Shown in pieces: positions 7,002-10,192 of a stretch of 10,192 nucleotides of DNA. A program made the translations under genes and the position numbers. Source of the stretch: Promethearchaeota archaeon. Its GTDB lineage: Archaea > Asgardarchaeota > Lokiarchaeia > Sigynarchaeales > SOKP01. Below the pieces are notes generated by a model. The model had not been told where the DNA came from and searched no databases. It saw only the letters and a program-made list of their open reading frames with translations. The stretch spans positions 1 through 10,192 of the forward strand of contig SDNN01000094.1 in NCBI GenBank assembly GCA_004524425.1, written 5' to 3'. Each line of letters starts with the position of its first letter. Position 1 is the stretch's first letter.

Positions 7002-7520
7002 ATGAATGACATTTCAAAAATTTTCAGAGATATCTCTCAGAAAAAAGGTAACAAATTTGCGGAAAAAGCAATTGCTGATGAAAAAAATAAGAAGATTGAG
7101 ATGTTTTTAGATAAATACATTGAGTTCATTTCCGTAAATTTACAAGCAGAATTTAACAGAATTTTATGCTCTCCACTTGGTCAACTCAAAACTCAATATA
7201 TAGGAAATAAACTCAAGGAAATAATAGAAGAACATATAGCACGAGTTATTTATTTAGCTGAAAGAGAGAACAAATCTAATCCCTTCGTGAAAGATTATTT
7301 TGAAGAAAACATGAAAAATCTCAATGATAATATTTCTAAAAATTATGAAGCAGAAAAAGCACTTCGAGATATTTATGAAGTGAATCTTTTAAATGACTTT
7401 AAGAAAATCGTGGATATACTTTGCAATTTCGAAATACAGATCGTTGATCCAATATTAAGATTTTTAATCCTTCTACACATCCAAAGAAGGCTCAAGTTTA
7501 GAGGAATAATCCCCAAATGA
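7002..7520 (+). CDS. Hypothetical helical protein, 172 residues
   Basis: I do not recognise this protein. It is predicted to be almost all helical, soluble and highly charged. A basic N-terminal part with many Lys (1-31) leads into amphipathic helices at about 32-62, 66-90, 100-125 and 126-165, and the chain ends with a basic RRLKFRGIIPK. Cys56 and Cys141 are isolated and do not form a metal motif. No membrane segment or signal peptide is seen. The helix at 126-165 (with LLNDFKKIVDIL and ILRFLILLHI) is hydrophobic enough to be a packing or dimer surface. Coding status is supported by length, the AAGGA site and the absence of a better frame. It is convergent with the 7TM-longin gene, whose stop lies 50 bases further on, so it is transcribed separately from it. 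Confidence 0.7.
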   Translation: MNDISKIFRDISQKKGNKFAEKAIADEKNKKIEMFLDKYIEFISVNLQAEFNRILCSPLGQLKTQYIGNKLKEIIEEHIARVIYLAERENKSNPFVKDYFEENMKNLNDNISKNYEAEKALRDIYEVNLLNDFKKIVDILCNFEIQIVDPILRFLILLHIQRRLKFRGIIPK

Positions 7521-7570
7521 GGAGTCCTCCATGTAAAAAAGTTGAAGAACATAAGCTTACTTTATACTTC

Positions 7571-8704
7571 TCATAGATAAATCTTGAAATTTTTTTCAAT
7601 CATGTTTTTTGTTTGTTCGAAATCAGAAACATTTATTATTTTATTAAGATCTTGAATGTCTACTAATTCTTTTTCGTATTTCAATTGAAATTCATTAGTA
7701 AAATTTTCCATGTGTTTCATTAATACTTGGTTTTTTTGATTAGTGATTGCCAATACCGCAAATCCAAATTCATTATTGTATTTTACGATAATGTCTGAAT
7801 TCTTGGTATGCATGACATCAATCTTGTCTTTTTTATCAATGAATTCTGATATAATATAATTCAAGCCAATTAAAATGTTCCCCCATATTGACGAATCTAA
7901 TAGATCTTTTTCTTTTTCGAATTTATATGATGCTAATAAGATTCCAGATTTATGATATATGTAGATGTAATAAATTTTGTTGGTTAAAACCAAGAACATC
8001 TCAGGTTTTCTTATTATCACGATGGACACGCTAAAATAATATATCCATAAAAAAATGATATAGAGTTCTCTTAACACTGTTGCTTGATAAATAACATAAA
8101 GAATAAAAATTATTAGAGGAAAGGTTAAAAGAATTGTATTCACTATCAAACCTCTGGTCATTCTTTTATCCCTAGCATTGGAATAGATTTTAATAGAATA
8201 GAACAAATCGTAAGCAGCTATATAGATCAAGAATATGGTTATTATGCTTGCTAAGATTGGTTGAAAAACATAATTCACCTTGTAAAAATCTGTGATTAAA
8301 TAGGGATAAGAGATAATAGAGGTATTTATCAATTGAATTGAATCGAAGAGAAATAAGTTCCCTATCAGAAATCCAAAAAGCATGGCAAACCCCAAAAAAG
8401 GAATCAGGGGAATTTTTTTATATTCATTTAAAAATGCATAGAGAACTGAAATAAAAATCAAAGCAGTGAATTTAAATAATAAACTCAATCTCCATATTAA
8501 CAGGGATGGAAGGATGATGATTGAAACGAAGAATAAGGTTGAATAAATGAATCCAATTAAAATTGAGATGCTCAAGTTTAATATAGTCATGAGTTTTGTA
8601 CCATAGGCATGATAGTGGTAAGAAATATAGAGGATACTAAATATGGTGATTATTAGACATGCTATATATCCAATCACTATTAATATGAAGAAAATATTAT
8701 ACAT
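7571..8704 (-). CDS. Seven-helix membrane protein with C-terminal longin-like domain (paralogue A)
   Basis: This 377-residue protein has seven hydrophobic helices at about 4-27, 38-64, 71-92, 99-120, 146-169, 185-206 and 213-231. The layout recalls the 7TM sensor region found ahead of some histidine kinases, but no kinase follows. After the hinge RKPEMFLVLTNKIY (232-245) comes a domain of about 135 residues. Its predicted order is two strands (IYIYHKSGILLASYKF, 247-262), a helix (274-288), three strands (295-320) and two helices (323-347, 358-372). That order and the HKSGILL turn fit longin domains, which in eukaryotes occur in SNAREs, trafficking adaptors and GTPase regulators. It is probably a membrane sensor or anchor with a cytoplasmic output domain; partner and ligand are unknown. 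A roadblock fold is less likely because three strands and two long helices follow helix 1. A close paralogue lies immediately upstream on the same strand. Confidence 0.8.
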   Translation of the reverse strand: MYNIFFILIVIGYIACLIITIFSILYISYHYHAYGTKLMTILNLSISILIGFIYSTLFFVSIIILPSLLIWRLSLLFKFTALIFISVLYAFLNEYKKIPLIPFLGFAMLFGFLIGNLFLFDSIQLINTSIISYPYLITDFYKVNYVFQPILASIITIFLIYIAAYDLFYSIKIYSNARDKRMTRGLIVNTILLTFPLIIFILYVIYQATVLRELYIIFLWIYYFSVSIVIIRKPEMFLVLTNKIYYIYIYHKSGILLASYKFEKEKDLLDSSIWGNILIGLNYIISEFIDKKDKIDVMHTKNSDIIVKYNNEFGFAVLAITNQKNQVLMKHMENFTNEFQLKYEKELVDIQDLNKIINVSDFEQTKNMIEKNFKIYL

Positions 8705-8724
8705 TTTTTCAAATCTGGTTCCGA

Positions 8725-8732
8725 TTTTTAAA
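8725..8732 (-). promoter_or_regulatory. TATA-like box for 7TM-longin paralogue A
   Basis: On the minus strand TTTAAAAA is centred about 25 bases ahead of the ATG at 8704, the distance expected for a leaderless archaeal transcript. No Shine-Dalgarno site is present between them, which fits that reading. It suggests paralogue A can be transcribed apart from paralogue B. Confidence 0.4.
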
Positions 8733-8860
8733 TTCTAAATATTTATTGGGTAAAGATTTCTAATTAATGATCATTTTAATTCAAAACTTCTTTTGAACTT
8801 AATATTATTATTAGATTATTTCTTAGTATATAAATGGTTTAAATTTGAATTCCTATTTGT

Positions 8861-9964
8861 TTATAAAAGATATGGTTTGAAATGTTTTTCAATGAGTTTC
8901 CCCGTGTTTTTAAATTCAGAGGTATCAATCAAACCATTCAAGCTATTTAATTTATTTTCGTTTAAGATTAAAAAATTTTCCATAAATTCACGAATTGCAT
9001 TTTCAATATAGTCATTTCTCTTATTAGTTATTAACATGATAGCGTAGCCATGTATTGGGTCAAATTCTAATACGATGTCCCGGTTCTGCATTTTAATGAT
9101 TCTTAGTTTATCTCTCTGAGTAGACAGATTTGAAAGAATGTGATTGATTCCAATGAGAATACTGCCTTTTAATATCGAATCTTCAGTTTCTCTCCCCGTT
9201 TCAAAATTAAAGGAATATAATAATATCCCAGATTTATGAAAAATGATAAATTCATAAATTTTATTCGTTAATTCGATAAATAAATGAGGTTTCCTAATGA
9301 TTTCATACAACACTAGGAGGGCAGTAAATATATAAAAAATCAAATGAATGTATTTAAGGATTATATTTTGGGTAATGAGGAATAAGGAATATGTCAAAAT
9401 GATGAAACTGAAACAGCTGGTGTTTAAAAAGAGTAATCGTGCAAGTTTTACATCTCGAATCTTTTTATAGTTTTTCATGAGAATGAACCACATCAAACTT
9501 AATAAGGTAATATCAAGTAATATGATAAAAATGTATAAATATTGATTCTGAAATATGAAAAAATATTGCGAATCCCTCCGAGATACTGCTAATGAATCCG
9601 GATTAATAGTCAAGCTTATTATTATTCCACCTAAAAATGTGAATATGAATAAAGTCAATATCTTAATATTTTTATATCCTATGACCACGCTGTGCAAAGA
9701 ACTTAAGAAACCAATAGCAGATATGCTTATAATAATCAAAATATTCCAATGTAGTAAGGCAAACGCCACATTAAAGAAAGATGTAGTCAATAAACTTAAA
9801 AGAACGAAGTAAAAAATTCCAACAAAAAGATAGATTAAAACAATGAGAAGAACATTTGTTCTGGAGCCAAAATTTTTGGCATGAAGAACAACATAAACAA
9901 TCGCATAGGAAGAAATAGCAATTGAAATTACCATTAAAATAAAATCAAAAATCATTATTTCCAT
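8861..9964 (-). CDS. Seven-helix membrane protein with C-terminal longin-like domain (paralogue B)
   Basis: This 367-residue protein has the same architecture as the downstream gene. Helices lie at about 5-27, 37-60, 69-90, 101-121, 140-163, 176-198 and 203-222, followed by RKPHLFIELTNKIY (224-237) and a longin-like domain at about 236-367. Across the junction (222-255 here, 230-263 in paralogue A) 23 of 34 residues are identical by hand count, including LTNKIY and HKSGILL, whereas the membrane halves have drifted much further. The stronger conservation at the junction and longin start suggests a shared cytoplasmic partner with different sensed inputs. The start at 9964 gives a short N terminus before helix 1; a Met three codons later is an alternative. 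It ends 156 bases before the start of paralogue A and begins 91 bases after the TrmO-like gene, all on the minus strand. Confidence 0.8.
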   Translation of the reverse strand: MEIMIFDFILMVISIAISSYAIVYVVLHAKNFGSRTNVLLIVLIYLFVGIFYFVLLSLLTTSFFNVAFALLHWNILIIISISAIGFLSSLHSVVIGYKNIKILTLFIFTFLGGIIISLTINPDSLAVSRRDSQYFFIFQNQYLYIFIILLDITLLSLMWFILMKNYKKIRDVKLARLLFLNTSCFSFIILTYSLFLITQNIILKYIHLIFYIFTALLVLYEIIRKPHLFIELTNKIYEFIIFHKSGILLYSFNFETGRETEDSILKGSILIGINHILSNLSTQRDKLRIIKMQNRDIVLEFDPIHGYAIMLITNKRNDYIENAIREFMENFLILNENKLNSLNGLIDTSEFKNTGKLIEKHFKPYLL

Positions 9965-10055
9965 GTTCTTATATTTCTTCTAACACTTGAATTTCATTTT
10001 ATTCAGCTAGATTCATATAAGATTTAATACTATAAAATACTTTTTTTGAAGGTAA

Positions 10056-10192
10056 TTAACTATTCATTTTTTTTACTTTTCCTTTAGTCCACCCATGTTT
10101 ATGAGGATTGCGGTGGTCAAATTTGGAGACATATGGTTTAATATCTAATATAGGAGTTTTATCTAAAACGTCTACATTACTGATTGTCAATA
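10056..10192 (-). CDS. TrmO-like tRNA (adenine-N6) methyltransferase, C-terminal fragment
   Basis: The last 44 codons of a minus-strand gene run from the window edge to a TAA at 10056-10058. They include NVDVLDKTPILDIKPYVSKF, which matches the hallmark D-LDGTP-LDIKPY-P-D segment of the TrmO/YaeB (UPF0066) family. In bacteria this enzyme methylates N6-threonylcarbamoyladenosine at position 37 of tRNAs reading ACN codons; archaeal members are mostly untested. The usual Gly of DGTP is Lys here. A short basic tail (KHGWTKGKVKKMNS) follows the motif. Most of the protein, including its S-adenosylmethionine site, is outside the window, so activity cannot be judged. Confidence 0.78.
   Translation of the reverse strand, partial: LTISNVDVLDKTPILDIKPYVSKFDHRNPHKHGWTKGKVKKMNS

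Noticed and set aside
7519..7529. GAGG-AGT-CCTC inverted repeat at the stop of the hypothetical gene, as a terminator between convergent genes
   Set aside because: The stem is only four pairs with a three-base loop and no T run follows directly, so a terminator role cannot be supported.
8793..9011. A 72-codon plus-strand frame over the end of 7TM-longin paralogue B
   Set aside because: It is antisense to the conserved longin-like domain and has no ribosome binding site or domain signal.
7571..9964. Roadblock/LC7 domain instead of longin at the C termini of the two 7TM proteins
   Set aside because: The order of two strands, helix, three strands and two helices, with the IY...SGILL start, fits longin better, although the two folds are related and only a structure model would settle it.

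Overview
The window looks like a chromosomal stretch of an Asgard archaeon, most likely of the Lokiarchaeia type. This is inferred from content, not from a marker gene. The DNA is AT-rich. The tRNA gene has no encoded CCA. Two neighbouring genes encode gelsolin-like domains, and two others carry longin-like domains, both families typical of Asgard genomes. Some genes have Shine-Dalgarno sites, while others have a TATA-like box about 25 bases before the start codon, as in leaderless archaeal mRNAs.

Left part (1-2173): the 3' end of a P1B-type heavy-metal ATPase of the Zn/Cd/Pb class with an unusual six-cysteine C-terminal tail, then a tRNA-Leu(CAG). Centre-left (2263-4423, + strand): two tandem paralogues with an N-terminal gelsolin-like domain, the second with an extra C-terminal domain of unknown kind. 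These are followed by a 48-residue, very basic single-pass membrane protein and a DedA/VTT-family membrane protein that probably starts at TTG. Next (4424-5082) comes a gene-poor stretch with the remains of a minus-strand gene and a possible 22-residue hydrophobic peptide. At 5089-6693 lies a citramalate synthase (CimA, first step of the pyruvate route to isoleucine).

Right part: a 308-base gap without a recognised gene, an unidentified helical protein (7002-7520, +), and then, convergent to it, three minus-strand genes. Reading leftward from the window end these are the C-terminal end of a TrmO-like tRNA-modification protein and two tandem paralogues that each join seven membrane helices to a cytoplasmic longin-like domain.

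The most interesting signals are the paired 7TM-longin fusions, which look like membrane receptors or anchors with a trafficking/GTPase-type output domain, and the paired gelsolin-like genes. Both pairs look like local duplications. No mobile element, CRISPR array or rRNA gene is visible. Apart from the possible gelsolin / small membrane protein / VTT run, the genes do not form an obvious single operon.
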